Assembly: GCA_963457665.1 (NCBI GenBank)
Contig: OY735206.1
Coordinates: forward strand, 56,630,984-56,694,983
Length of the DNA: 64,000 nucleotides
DNA from: Thysanoteuthis rhombus
Taxonomy: Eukaryota > Mollusca > Cephalopoda > Oegopsida > Thysanoteuthidae
Direction: 5' to 3'
Shown here: positions 1-11,590 of the stretch, piece by piece
Layout: each line of letters begins with the position of its first letter
Position numbering within the stretch: position 1 is the stretch's first letter
Program-made: the position numbers and the translations under genes
The notes under the pieces: generated by a model
What the model was told of the DNA's origin: nothing
Database searches by the model: none
What the model saw: the letters and a program-made list of their open reading frames with translations, nothing else

Positions 1-73
1 CTCATCACTTCATATTTTCTTGTATCTCACAATTGTGACCATCTGTCTGTTTCTCTCCTCTCTCTGCCTCTCT

Positions 74-974
<901 letters not shown>

Positions 975-1460
975 TATTGAACCCTAAAAGGGGAAGGTTT
1001 ACCTTCTATTTACACCACCAAAATGAAGGAAAATCTCTTCATTTTTTAACCCTCTAAAGAAAGTTTTCTCCCCTCACAGTTATCTATGATTTGTAAGATG
1101 ACTTTAATCCTCGATTTGGGACCCCCGCACACACACACACACACCAAAAAAGAAACCTTTTCCCCCATTGTAAGCCCCTAAAAAAAAGAAAAATAGTCCC
1201 CTCTCACTTTTGACGTATAATAAAAAAAGATTATCTCAAATTTTGGCCCCCCAAAAGTGAAAAAGATACTCTCACTTTCATTGCCTAAAACAGGAAACCA
1301 TTTGACACCTGGAGAGCAAACGTTTCTTGTGAATTTTTTATCCCCACCTCAAAAAAAAAATCTTCCAAATCCTTACCCCTAAAAAGAGAGATTCCCCACA
1401 CTTTCGACCGCTGAACAAAAAATTAAATATTACGCTCACACTTTTGATCCCTGAAATGAA
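975..1460. repeat. Degenerate C/A-rich minisatellite, about 45-bp unit
   Basis: About ten diverged units share the pattern TTTTGA-CCCCT-AAAA followed by an A/G run and then a TTCCCC or TCTCCCC motif. Examples begin near 982, 1047, 1110, 1170, 1204, 1240, 1330, 1368, 1400 and 1437. A short (CA)n lies inside one unit at about 1129-1144. The unit recurs at about 62600-62715. The family is unknown to me. High divergence between units implies an old array that is no longer being homogenised. Confidence 0.6.
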
Positions 1461-1939
1461 TGTAATCCAATCAAACACAGAAATGTACGTAGGAAACTCA
1501 TAAGGAATTCATAGATAAGTTGAGACATTAGTTATTCTAATTCTATCCTTTTATACACAATAAAATATGTGAAGCTGACAGGATAATGGTGTCACCATCT
1601 TTTCAACTATCCAGTAGCTTCAACAATTCTGAAAGTCTGATCAAACACAATCTCATCCTTGATGGAAGGTCTTGTGTGGAAACTGAAGTTAATAGATTAA
1701 TTCAAGTCATGCAAACAGGAAGGAATATTTCATTACTTTTGTACTTGAATTTCAGCTAATTTTTCCTTTAATAGTTGCTGAACGCTGCTAATCACCCAAT
1801 AAGTACAAATCCATTCGTGTTTGTACGTGTGTACTCATGGAAATTACCTATTGAGGGGGCTACAGTAACATGAAATAGCTTAATAGATATAATGTTATCA
1901 TTAACATATAATATATCTAGTACTCCATGAAATCATCAA

Positions 1940-2400
1940 AAGAAAAAAAAAAGAGCAAGACTAGGTTGGCAATCTTTCAGTAGAGCCATCTCGACTCTCG
2001 AGAACAAAAAAATTCCACGAGTCATAAAAAGAAAAGAGTACAACCAATGTATCCCACCGATAGTCACCTATAGAGCTGAAAATGGAACCTAACCAAAAGA
2101 TTGACTCTCAATCTGAGAATCATGCAACGTGCACTCGAGAAAATCATGTTGAACTTCACATGTAAGAATTACTGAACAGCCCATTTTATCAGAAGAAAGA
2201 CTGGAATTAGAGACATCGCAGAAACTGTTAGAAAACTCAAATGGCAATCAGCCGGCCATGTTGCAAGAATTGCAAAGTAAGATGGCGTGACAAGCTAGAT
2301 ACATTCTGAAAGAACTGGCTCTGCAATGCCCATCGAGGAGAGGGATTCCGAATCTTGAGGAAGGTCTATGTCAACGGCGGACAGACTGATGGTGTTATTC
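1940..2400 (+). pseudogene. RTE-type LINE 3' fragment, copy 1 (decayed, internal deletion)
   Basis: Frame-shifted translation recovers the C-terminal end of an RTE-like non-LTR retrotransposon polyprotein. It shows a thumb-like YNQCI-P-TYRAE motif near 2040-2090, then residues matching GHVARI near 2255, then WLCNAH near 2310 and a KVYV-like end near 2365. Compared with the other four copies, about 30 codons containing the RWT...PRDHTR block are missing between GHVARI and the later residues, so there is an internal deletion. Stops and frameshifts are frequent. Both 5' truncation and decay are typical of dead LINE copies. It has no long (ATG)n tail, only GACTGATGGTG. Confidence 0.75.
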
Positions 2401-2404
2401 GATA

Positions 2405-3166
2405 GAAAATGTTCAGGGTAATTAAATAAATGAACATAACATAGTAATTTTTCTATAGACACTTTTCCCTTTAACATTGATTATATTCTAATCTTTCCTT
2501 GAATTTTTTTTAGAAAAGTTTTTGGTCTTGCTATAGATATGAGCACAATACGTTTTGCTACGTCTTTGTATATTTAGGAAAGTGCAAACAAAATATTCAA
2601 TTATAATTCCATGCAAAGTTCTGAAACTGTGGAAATGAATTTAAAAAATAAATTATTCAGTCTTCGGGCAATTCAAAAACACGATGGAAAATATATCCAA
2701 AAAAAAAAAGAAAATTGATAACTACGTGAGGTTTTGGTTTATTGTAAATTCAGATCTGTTTTTAACAAAATCCATAATCTGGTTTCTGAAAGACAAGTCT
2801 GGAATTTCCGTTAAAAAATTCATTGACCAGACATTATTGTCAAGTTATAATGAGATCTCATATTTTAGTCAAAGCGATTGTAGGCCGAAAACGCAATTGT
2901 ACATATTTCATGAACTTTTTAACATGAATTTAAAATTATTCCTACACGATTTTGTACGAATACACATATATGCATGGAAGCACATTCTTAAAGAGACGTA
3001 CGAAAACAAAGAGATGAATTTTAATCTACTTTCTCTACTTATGTACTCTACTTACAGAGACATTGGTTTGCACATTGATTGTCATCCAATTCAACTCGCT
3101 GTTTGGTAATGAATTTTACATAAAAATCAAATATTCAATACTAGAATGGTATTTATTGTTATTTTG
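2405..3166. other. Unassigned AT-rich DNA with one open frame of uncertain meaning
   Basis: A plus-strand open frame of 141 codons occupies 2684-3109. It begins with a Lys run and is rich in Phe, Ile, Leu, Lys, Asn and Ser, as expected from AT-rich noncoding DNA. No domain, signal peptide or splice context is visible. I do not call it a gene. Confidence 0.4.
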
Positions 3167-3246
3167 CACACACACACACACGCACGTACACACACACATA
3201 CACATAAACACACACACACACACTCACAAACACACACACATATATG

Positions 3247-3316
<70 letters not shown>

Positions 3317-3361
3317 TGTGTGTACACACACACACACACACACACACACAGAGGGGGGGGG
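3167..3361. repeat. Compound microsatellite (CA)n(TA)n(CA)n plus G run
   Basis: Imperfect (CA)n to about 3240, pure (TA)n to about 3310, a TGTGTGTACACACA switch, (CA)n to 3350, then a GAG-plus-G run. All frames across it encode His/Thr, Tyr/Ile or Val/Cys runs and are artefacts. Confidence 0.97.
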
Positions 3362-6300
3362 CAAAGTATTTTGCTTTTTCTTTGAACTTGAACGCTGTCT
3401 CCAATTATAAAAGAACGACCCAGCTTCGGATTCGATGTATTCTATGAAGAACTTTTTGATATCACGAAATTGTTGGAACCGGTGACCAAATGAGTATTGC
3501 ATTGATTAAGACAAATTTGAGTCTGAAGTTGACAGGTTTGAAAACACATTATACGTGAAAGCACTTTCCATTTCAGCCCCATGATCGTGGGTTGCGTCAC
3601 AAAACAGTCACTGGTCGACTGTTTAACCCTGTGCGAAGTTGATTTTTTTCCACTTTCAGCGTAGCATTCAAATGAGTTTATTAACCACTTTTACGTTGTG
3701 AAGTAATAATTTGTTCAGATTACAGCAACTAGTGATATGTTTTTCTAAATATCACCAAATACAGATTCCATTCAGTTTGAGCAGTCAAAGGGTGTACGGG
3801 CTAGTATTTTACTTTTGGTTCCCGTAATGATTCTTTTTTTTTTGTCTGCCTCAATATCATGCAATTTCAAGCAAGAACTGAAAGTCAATTGATTTAACTA
3901 TGACTGAATTTTGTTTCCATGTGTTCATACGTTGGTTATTTTTCTGGCATCTGCAAAAGGATTAGGTTCGAAATCCTTGCATCTGGGAAGTGATTTGAAA
4001 AAGGTCACACACACATGGATATATTACAAAATTAATCAACTTGTCAATACCCACAAGTGAGAATGTGTTTTCTGTAAGCCGTGTCTGCATTGTCATTCCA
4101 GTAGAGGTATAAGAAAAAAGACTGCATTTACGTCTCATAACGTATTTCGCCCCAAATCCTTTCTCGGTTGTATCTGTGAATATGTCGCATTCCTTGTAGA
4201 AACGGTTGACCCATCCACGTAGACTCTGCAATTTCCATCATACTTCTGACTTATAGCTTTTGATTAACAGCTCGACACCACAGCAAGATGTATGACAAAC
4301 AATAAATCAAAATCAATTGACACGATTAAAACAACAAACATTTCCGGTGTGGCTGATGTGGATATGTGGCAACACATATTTTATCGCCATGTTAGATTAT
4401 TAAAAAGTTAACTTTCAAATTTTTTTCATACAAAAAAAAAATGGAATTTTTGCATATATTTTACGAACCTATTTCTAACCAATTTATTGAATCGTTTATT
4501 TACTGATGTGGAGATGAAGGAATCAGTTTTGAGTTTACTTCTAAAAGATTTTGAGGATTGAATTCCATCAATCTTACTCAGTATGAAACTTTTCCCAATT
4601 AGACTATAGTCTGAAGGACGTGCTTCAATCTGGTCAAGTAAGTTGTCAGAAGATTCAAGTGAAGCTCTTGACAAAATTTGGATCGAATTACCGAATATCT
4701 CCTCATTATTCTGTTAGATCATAGAACGTATCATGATTGAGTCGGAGATCAACTGGTAAGTTTAGATAGAATGTCCATTTAGGTAAAAGTTATCTAATGG
4801 GAAAATACATTGACTATTTACAATTTTAGCATTGTGTCCAAGATGAATGACTAAAATCACTTCACTAAACCACACTGTATTAATCCCGGTGCTTGACAGA
4901 AAACTATTATAACAATAATTACTTCGCGGAATTTTCATTATCTTCACTCAGCATCGTTTTGAATTTTGCGGATACTCGAACAAGTTGGATGGTGATGTGT
5001 TTAAAGTTGGTTCTACATTATTATTCAAACAATTGGCAGAAAAGTTGGATCTAAAATATTTAGCAATCCAGCTTGAGCAAAGAAAGTCATGGACATTTTT
5101 CGGTGAAAACTCTCCACATGACAAATCACGTGACCAAACGTGTACCCGTCATGAATCACGTGGCAGCATGTGTAGATATGACTTCAAGTATTCCTAGAGT
5201 ATTCGTTTACGCTAACGCTTACAAACACTCATCACTGTAGCTGCGTGGACAGTGGTCTTAAAACTATTTCATCTGAAGTTGGGAGTCTATATCAGAAAAG
5301 GAAATAACAAAATCTTATTTGACCTCTTTTTGTCTCGATATTTAACGTAAATATAAAGCGGGGATTTTCAAAACAGCCAGGGGTGTTGTATTATTTTACT
5401 ATGATCACAAGATCACCGGTTATTGCATGCCATGTTTGTAGAACATTTTTACTCGTTTCGTTGTGCGTACTTGGAATTGATTTAATTTGATTTTTGATCA
5501 TTCAATGTCGAGAGTAACTGAGGATTTAGGCAAAAACGCGGGATCATATTGAATTAAAAAACCAGCGTCCTCATAATTTCAATTCTGGATTTTCGACTAT
5601 CAACCGAATTAAGAGAAAAACATGAAGATTCACAGATGGAAGATTTAGGCAAATTTCATACCGGTTACGGGCCAACAAGGAAATGAAAAAATTGTTAGTG
5701 CTTATCCAAGGTATTTTTTCATCATAGACATTTTTTCATTTTTTTAAATATATTTCTGTATTCACTCATGTTTGACCATACAATATCTCCTATTGTTCTC
5801 AATGAATTTCAATGAAATTAGATGGAAGGGTGAATCATGTCTCAGAGGAAATCTCGTACATTTTGGGGACGGATCCAATTAGCTTTTCTTCCGATTGGAA
5901 GATATTTTTTTCATTTCCTTTCATTTATTTTGATGCATCACTTCATGCTTTTCTGTTTGTCAACGTAATATCACCAGAAGTTGTCGATGATTTCCAAGGC
6001 CAATAGATAATAGGATGGGCTATGGGCTAAGAAATAATTAATATATTTTGGTATGAATCTAAAAATTCTCCCGATTGTATTTTGCAAACATCGTAACATA
6101 CATGGATACTTCCCTTGCACCGTTGCTACTCATAGACTGATTTTTATTCAGGTTTTAGTCGATGGGAGAGTTCTGCAATCTCTGAGTACTTCGTAATTGT
6201 AGTGGCTCAGGATGTCCGTTCCCAGTTAATGTCCTCGCGAAATTCACTCGCCGGTTGTGTTCGATCACACAGAAACCGACATTTTCTATAAATTTGATTC

Positions 6301-7440
6301 AGATTATTAGAACATGAATCTACACATTTTAACATGTTAGAAGAGTTCAATGAAATTCGATTGATTAATCACAGCTTGTAAAGAGAGACTTCTGTTGTAA
6401 ATCTGAAAAACAAAACAAAAAAAAAACGTATATATCGACTCAAGAATGGACATGAAATAATTTGTTTTTTACGATATCGTCTGGAAGAGTGGTCTCCAAC
6501 CACCTGATTGAGGACTAAGTGTAGGGTCACAAAACATAATCTACCTGATTGCGTATTTATTAGATAAATATTCAAACAAATTAAATGGATGTATAAGCTG
6601 CTTATAAGTAACTTTTAGTTGACTTATAACTTATAGTCTGGTCCTGATTAGAATCTCCCGTTGGCTGGTCCGCAAGAATATTGTCAATATTAATCTGATC
6701 TGCTATTGGAAAAAAATGTTTTGGATTGCTGGTCCTGAGGCTGCATATCCTATCACGCAGGAGTTACCAGCATTTGTAGAAATAATTTTTTGTATTATAC
6801 GAACTCGTCTCAATTATAGTGTGAAGCCTCTGCACAAAATGTATTTGTGCTTTCATTTTTTACTTTAACATCGATGTACACACTGCCTGTCAGCTGTGAC
6901 AGTGACGCTTCTGTTTTTGACAATAATGAAAAGGTAGAGAAAAATGGTGACTTACTATTATCATAACTATTTGTTAATATTTATTTTTCTCTTCAATCTC
7001 GCATGCATTCCTGGGAGTCTTTTGAGATCGTTTCTGTGGAATGTAAGGAGAAAAAGCCTTTATGAATTTTGCTGTAATTATTATTGATAGCATCATCATG
7101 ATTTTGACTGATTATATCATCAATGATTTCATTGATATTCTAATCATTACCACCCCAATCAAATATATCGCTTCTTCATCAGTGTCAAAAATCTTTCTTT
7201 TTTTTATTTTTTTATTTTAGCTTCTTTCTGTCTCGATCTTTTAATACGCAGCACCAACGTCTTCTTCTTCTTTGTTGGTAACGAGGTCTCTGGCCTTGTA
7301 GTTTCTTTGTTGTCGGCTGTTTCAAGCATTGTCAGATTTTTTTCCTTTCTTTTTTTTCTCTTTCTCTTTTGATAGCGTCGGAGTTAGTTTTTTTTTCGGG
7401 CAAAAAATCGGTTCCGGCATCAGCATTTCCTCCTCCTCCC
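3362..7440. other. Mostly unique AT-rich DNA; no complete gene
   Basis: Apart from the candidate exon at 4051-4225, I see no gene or repeat family in these 4 kb. A CACGTG hexamer occurs twice exactly 30 bp apart (5127 and 5157) inside a short imperfect direct repeat. Homopolymer A or T runs are common. Frames at 4985-5197 and 5812-6006 are short and unassigned. Confidence 0.5.
4051..4225 (-). CDS. Candidate internal exon, possibly the end of a CUB-like domain (uncertain)
   Basis: The minus strand has an open frame from about 4231 to 3962 with balanced residues including Trp, Cys, Met and Gly. An acceptor-like TTGCAG precedes position 4225, and a GTATTG donor-like site follows 4051. That would give a 175-nt exon beginning in frame. 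The peptide contains IFTD-x4-GF-x-A-x-Y, which resembles the last strand of CUB domains (aromatic-x-[ST]-D...GF-x-A-x-Y). The rest of a CUB domain is not seen, spacing is slightly short, and the Cys pairing cannot be checked. It could be a real exon, a pseudo-exon or chance. A second open frame with mixed composition lies upstream on the same strand (4426-4680), but its splice signals are weaker. Confidence 0.22.
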
Positions 7441-7515
7441 TCTTCTTCTTCTTCTTCTTCTTCTTCTTCTTCTTCTTCTTCTTTTTCGTCATCATCATCA
7501 TCATCACCATCATCA

Positions 7516-7592
<77 letters not shown>
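7441..7592. repeat. Compound triplet repeat (TTC)n(ATC)n(ATT)n
   Basis: Three adjoining trinucleotide arrays step by single-base change: TTC to about 7483, ATC to about 7519, then ATT to 7592. The minus-strand purine tract (GAA)n is triplex-prone. Frames through it give Phe, Ser, Leu or Met runs and are not genes. Confidence 0.97.
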
Positions 7593-7593
<1 letters not shown>

Positions 7594-8724
7594 CATGGAA
7601 TTTGCCAAATCCAATTATTCCCCTCTAGGATCTTTTATTTATCGTTTTCATTCCAGAGCATGTTGAAGGCTAATCAACACTCAACATACATTTTTGCTTT
7701 TTGAATTTTTCACATCCGTATTTTTTTGTAAATTTAATTACATTTTGTTGTTTCTTACTAATTACAGTAGGAAGATCAAAGTAAAAAAAAAAAGAAAAAA
7801 GAAAAAAAGTCAATGAAAATCAAAGAAGCAGCCATGTCAACTTTGATTTACAAGGGGTTTGCGGAGATCTCATTAAATCTGCATTAGTCATATGAGAAGG
7901 AATTGGATAAAAGGCGCATGCGTGAAATTCGGCGCAAAAGAGAGAAAGATAAGAAATTCAATACAAAATGACATAAATTGCCTTTATTAGCCAATGTTAC
8001 ACTCTACAATAATGCCACCGTCACGAATATATCTGATATATCTAATGATATTATATCTTGTCAGCAACAGTTTTGTACGGATACTTTTAAAGCTTGTTAG
8101 AAAACTTGCAGTTAACCAATACATTGTTTTTGAATTTGTATGATTCTATACATTGATTTAAACATTTGCAGTACCCATTTTTTCAGATAGGTTACTGGAG
8201 TTTCCCACTGTGAAAGCAATGGGAAGAACGACTAAATTCTAGACATCCTCAATCGAAAAACTATATTTTATGTCTTCGCTCGCTTTTAATCTCGCCGTAA
8301 TTGTGCCTTTTCACGAAACTATTCACTTGATCTATCGCCCTGACTGCCTATAATGATAGTAATCAAAGTAGACAAGACTCGATAGAATCGCAGATGTCGC
8401 CAGCGCGAGAAATGGGGATGAAACTCTCTGTCACGTAATAAGTAAAGGCAGCAAATTAGTTCAGATAAGTACAAAAATGGACCCAGTAAGGTATGTAAGG
8501 ATGATCAGCTTGATATTATGCGAACTTCTATAAGTCTACCATTTCGATGCAGATAGAATTAGGAGCTATCTGAGAGAATCGAAAACAAAACGATATTCTT
8601 TTGAATTTAAACGGATTACTTTATCCGGATCAGATATAGTCATCGTAAACATAAGAATGAACAAACATTGCTGCTTCAAGCTCAAACTTCACTCCTATTA
8701 TATATCACTTCAGATTTTGAATTT

Positions 8725-8726
<2 letters not shown>
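7593..8726. other. Unassigned AT-rich DNA
   Basis: No gene or multi-copy repeat recognised. An A-rich stretch lies at 7781-7809, and a GCGCATGCGTG sequence, resembling but not equal to an NRF1 site, lies at about 7914-7924. There is no other promoter evidence. Confidence 0.5.
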
Positions 8727-8792
<66 letters not shown>

Positions 8793-8796
8793 AAGC

Positions 8797-8881
<85 letters not shown>
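8727..8881. repeat. Two (TA)n arrays split by a 12-bp spacer
   Basis: TA runs at 8727-8787 and 8799-8881 flank an A-rich spacer ending in GCAT. Neither flank matches a repeat family seen elsewhere in the window. Confidence 0.97.
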
Positions 8882-8884
<3 letters not shown>

Positions 8885-9930
8885 CACGTCATTATTCGGA
8901 CGTACAATCAACAGGTGAAATGTAAAACCTATAACATTTATTCCATGAAAAGAAATATGATATGCATGATCCCAAGTTTATTCAAACTATGAGATATTGA
9001 ACATGTCGAGTAGAATCATCAAAATATCGAAAGAAGGATCCATTTGAAATATCGACTTTGTGATATCCACTATAAACGCTTGAACTAAAAGATAGACTGG
9101 CTACACCATAATCTTAGCTTATTCCAGATAATATCTCCATAAATACAATCTGGACGAAGATACGCTCATTTGAAACAACATGAACGTTCCTATTCACTCG
9201 CAGACTTTCAATAATAATTTCGCTCTTAAAATCTCTGCCTATTTCCATTTCACTTATTTGACTTCTTTATATCGATATTGACATCAAACAGGTTTAGCAG
9301 CTGCAGAGCCAAATCTCACTATTTCTAATCCGACTGAAGTTGATTACTGTGAATTTTGTATGAATAATAGACACAAGTCCGAGTATACAAGACGCTATTT
9401 CAATCTGTTTGCAAGAGAAACACCTTCCAATTACATGGTCATGATTTGAAATGAAAAGGAAACTTTAATTTTATGTACAGGTCTGGTTTAAAGTTTGTTA
9501 TTGAAAAGTGGTGAAGAGTTTACCCCTGTAAATTTGGTGTGGATGGTTCGTATTGTTCTTGTTATAGAAAGAAACAAAGTCTTTTACAACTTAGATTGGA
9601 GACAATAAATGTATTGAATAAATTTTGAAGAATACACCACTTAAATGTTGCTAGACGGCAAAAAAGACAATTATGTACCAAAATAACAACTGACGAAGAC
9701 ATGATTGCTTTAGTATTTACAACAGGAAAGACTGGCTTTCACCTTAGCTTGAACGTCAACAGCTGCTGGAGAAGGGAGATATGCAACTTTCTTCACCGTT
9801 GATAGAATATGCTTTCATCTTCTACCATAATTTTGGCTGTTTTATGACTAAAAAATGTATCAAATACAAAATGAGGTAATTTTTGTCTTTTCTCTCAACC
9901 AACAAAGTTGGGGTGATATATAAATTCGGT
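8882..9930. other. Unassigned AT-rich DNA
   Basis: No gene, RNA or repeat family recognised. All frames are short and rich in stops. Confidence 0.5.
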
Positions 9931-10260
9931 CGCATCTCTCTTTCTGTCTGTCTCTCTGTCTGTCTGCCAGCCTGTTCACTAGATATCTCTGAAAGTATTC
10001 TCTGGATTACAATGAAATCCCATGGGTGGACGGAAAATGGGGTGAGGAAATTTGGTCAGATTTTGGGGTGGACTTCAGAATTCTCTTTTGATCAATATAG
10101 ATTTTTGGTTTTCCATATCCAGGACATTTATTCATACGTTCATGTCTACTCACACGATATCTCTAAAGATTCCTTATGAATTTCCATGAGATTACGCAAA
10201 AGAGTTGGCGATGGGTCGTGGGAGTTGTGATCATATTTTGTTGAGGATCAATTCACAATT
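9931..10260 (+). repeat. Candidate interspersed repeat with two related half-units
   Basis: A TCTGTCTGTC-rich start is followed by ATATCTCTGAAAG...ATTACAATGAAATCC at about 9981, then by a related ATATCTCTAAAG...ATGAGATTACG at about 10158. This gives two half-units roughly 175 bp apart. A 'disrupt-and-ATGAAAT' sequence style of this kind is common in invertebrate interspersed repeats, but I cannot name the family. The stretch ends just before the (TA)n at 10306. Confidence 0.35.
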
Positions 10261-10302
10261 ACCTCCTTAGTTGATGGCGTTGGCAAAGGTATGTTTTCTA
10301 GT

Positions 10303-10305
<3 letters not shown>

Positions 10306-10392
<87 letters not shown>
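10306..10392. repeat. (TA)n microsatellite
   Basis: About 87 bp of uninterrupted TA. Imperfect TATG/CATG-rich sequence follows to about 10515, including a short (TG)n near 10498-10512. Confidence 0.98.
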
Positions 10393-10395
<3 letters not shown>

Positions 10396-10515
10396 TACTC
10401 GTATATACGTGTATGTGTATGCTTGCATACATGCATGTATTCATGAAAGCATAAGTATTTTTATGTATGCACGGGTATTTTTTGTATATTTGCATCAGTG
10501 TGTGTGTGTGTGCAG

Positions 10516-11295
10516 CGCAGAATCGATATGTCGACATGGCTACAGGAATTTTAACACTTAACAAAAGTATTAACGAAATTCATTTGATATTATTTCTGTC
10601 TCTTATTAGAATCTTCGATTTTTATTCACGGTAAATTTCCAATTCACTTTGTGTGTATCACACTTTTCATAATGAGCAAATTTCTTTTAAAGTAAATTAA
10701 CAAACGAAAAAAGTAATTTCGAGAAAAAGAGAATAAGGCCATTCTAAAAACACTGAATCCTGATATGAAGCTGCAATATGATGACAATGGTTGTTTTATT
10801 GATTGTTACATGGAATCTACTGATTACAATCATTATACGATTCATAGATTGTTTTATAAGGCATTTCTCAAATAACCGATAAGCAAATCTGTATGTCTAC
10901 AAGATATTTCATTAGTGATGGGAAGATATACGTTGGACGTGATAAAGGGCTCTAAATTATTGGAAAATTAACAAAATGATTGCAAAGGGAAGAAGAATAA
11001 ACCCTGCTCTTAACCAGCGACGTTGTTTACACAGCATTTCGCAACATATTTTTTAGTAATGAAAGTACTTGTTTTAAATTGATTAAATAGAATGATGTAA
11101 AGTTTTTAAAAGGTCAAGAAAAACTCTCTGAAAATGGACACTGGAGGGTTTTTTTTTCGAGCCTTGCTACATTTTTGTTTGTATCCAAGAAATGTGTATC
11201 TATTTATTTACCCCCTATACTCGTTATATGCTACTGGCAGGAGGCAAAAAGCCAATCACTTTCCACCATATAAAAGATCTCAGCACCATTGAAAA
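10516..11295. other. Unassigned AT-rich DNA
   Basis: Nothing recognised. The stretch runs up to the 5'-truncated LINE fragment that begins near 11300. Confidence 0.5.
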
Positions 11296-11299
11296 TGTA

Positions 11300-11550
11300 T
11301 GGGAGCATAGAATCTATTAAAAACTCGAATGGCAGTGGTCTGGCCATGTTGCATGAATGGCGGACAACCAATGGACACCGCAATTCACGACATGGATCCA
11401 CTGAGATCACATGCGGAACGTGGCCAGTAGATTATTAAATGGAGAGACGAGCTAGACGAATTCAGAAGGTTTTGGCTCCACGACGCCCATGACAGAGAAT
11501 TGTTGCAAATCCAAGAGAAGGTCTATGTCCAACGACGGACGTTGGAAGAC

Positions 11551-11589
<39 letters not shown>

Positions 11590-11590
11590 C
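11300..11590 (+). pseudogene. RTE-type LINE 3' fragment, copy 2, with (ATG)n tail
   Basis: Translation with frameshifts gives EWQWSGHVA near 11330, then MADNQWTPQFTTWI, DHMRN, a WRDELDEFRRFW-like block and a final KVYVQRRTL-like end at about 11520-11550. This matches the four other copies. The coding end passes directly into TGATGATG... from about 11550 to 11590. RTE-clade LINEs are known for 3' tails made of short tandem repeats rather than poly(A). It contains stops and is non-functional. Confidence 0.82.

Noticed and set aside
2684..3109. 141-codon plus-strand open frame
   Set aside because: AT-driven composition, Lys run at the start, no domain, no splice or promoter context. A chance frame is expected in 64 kb.
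7914..7924. NRF1-type promoter element
   Set aside because: Only a partial match, no CpG island, and no coding exon downstream.
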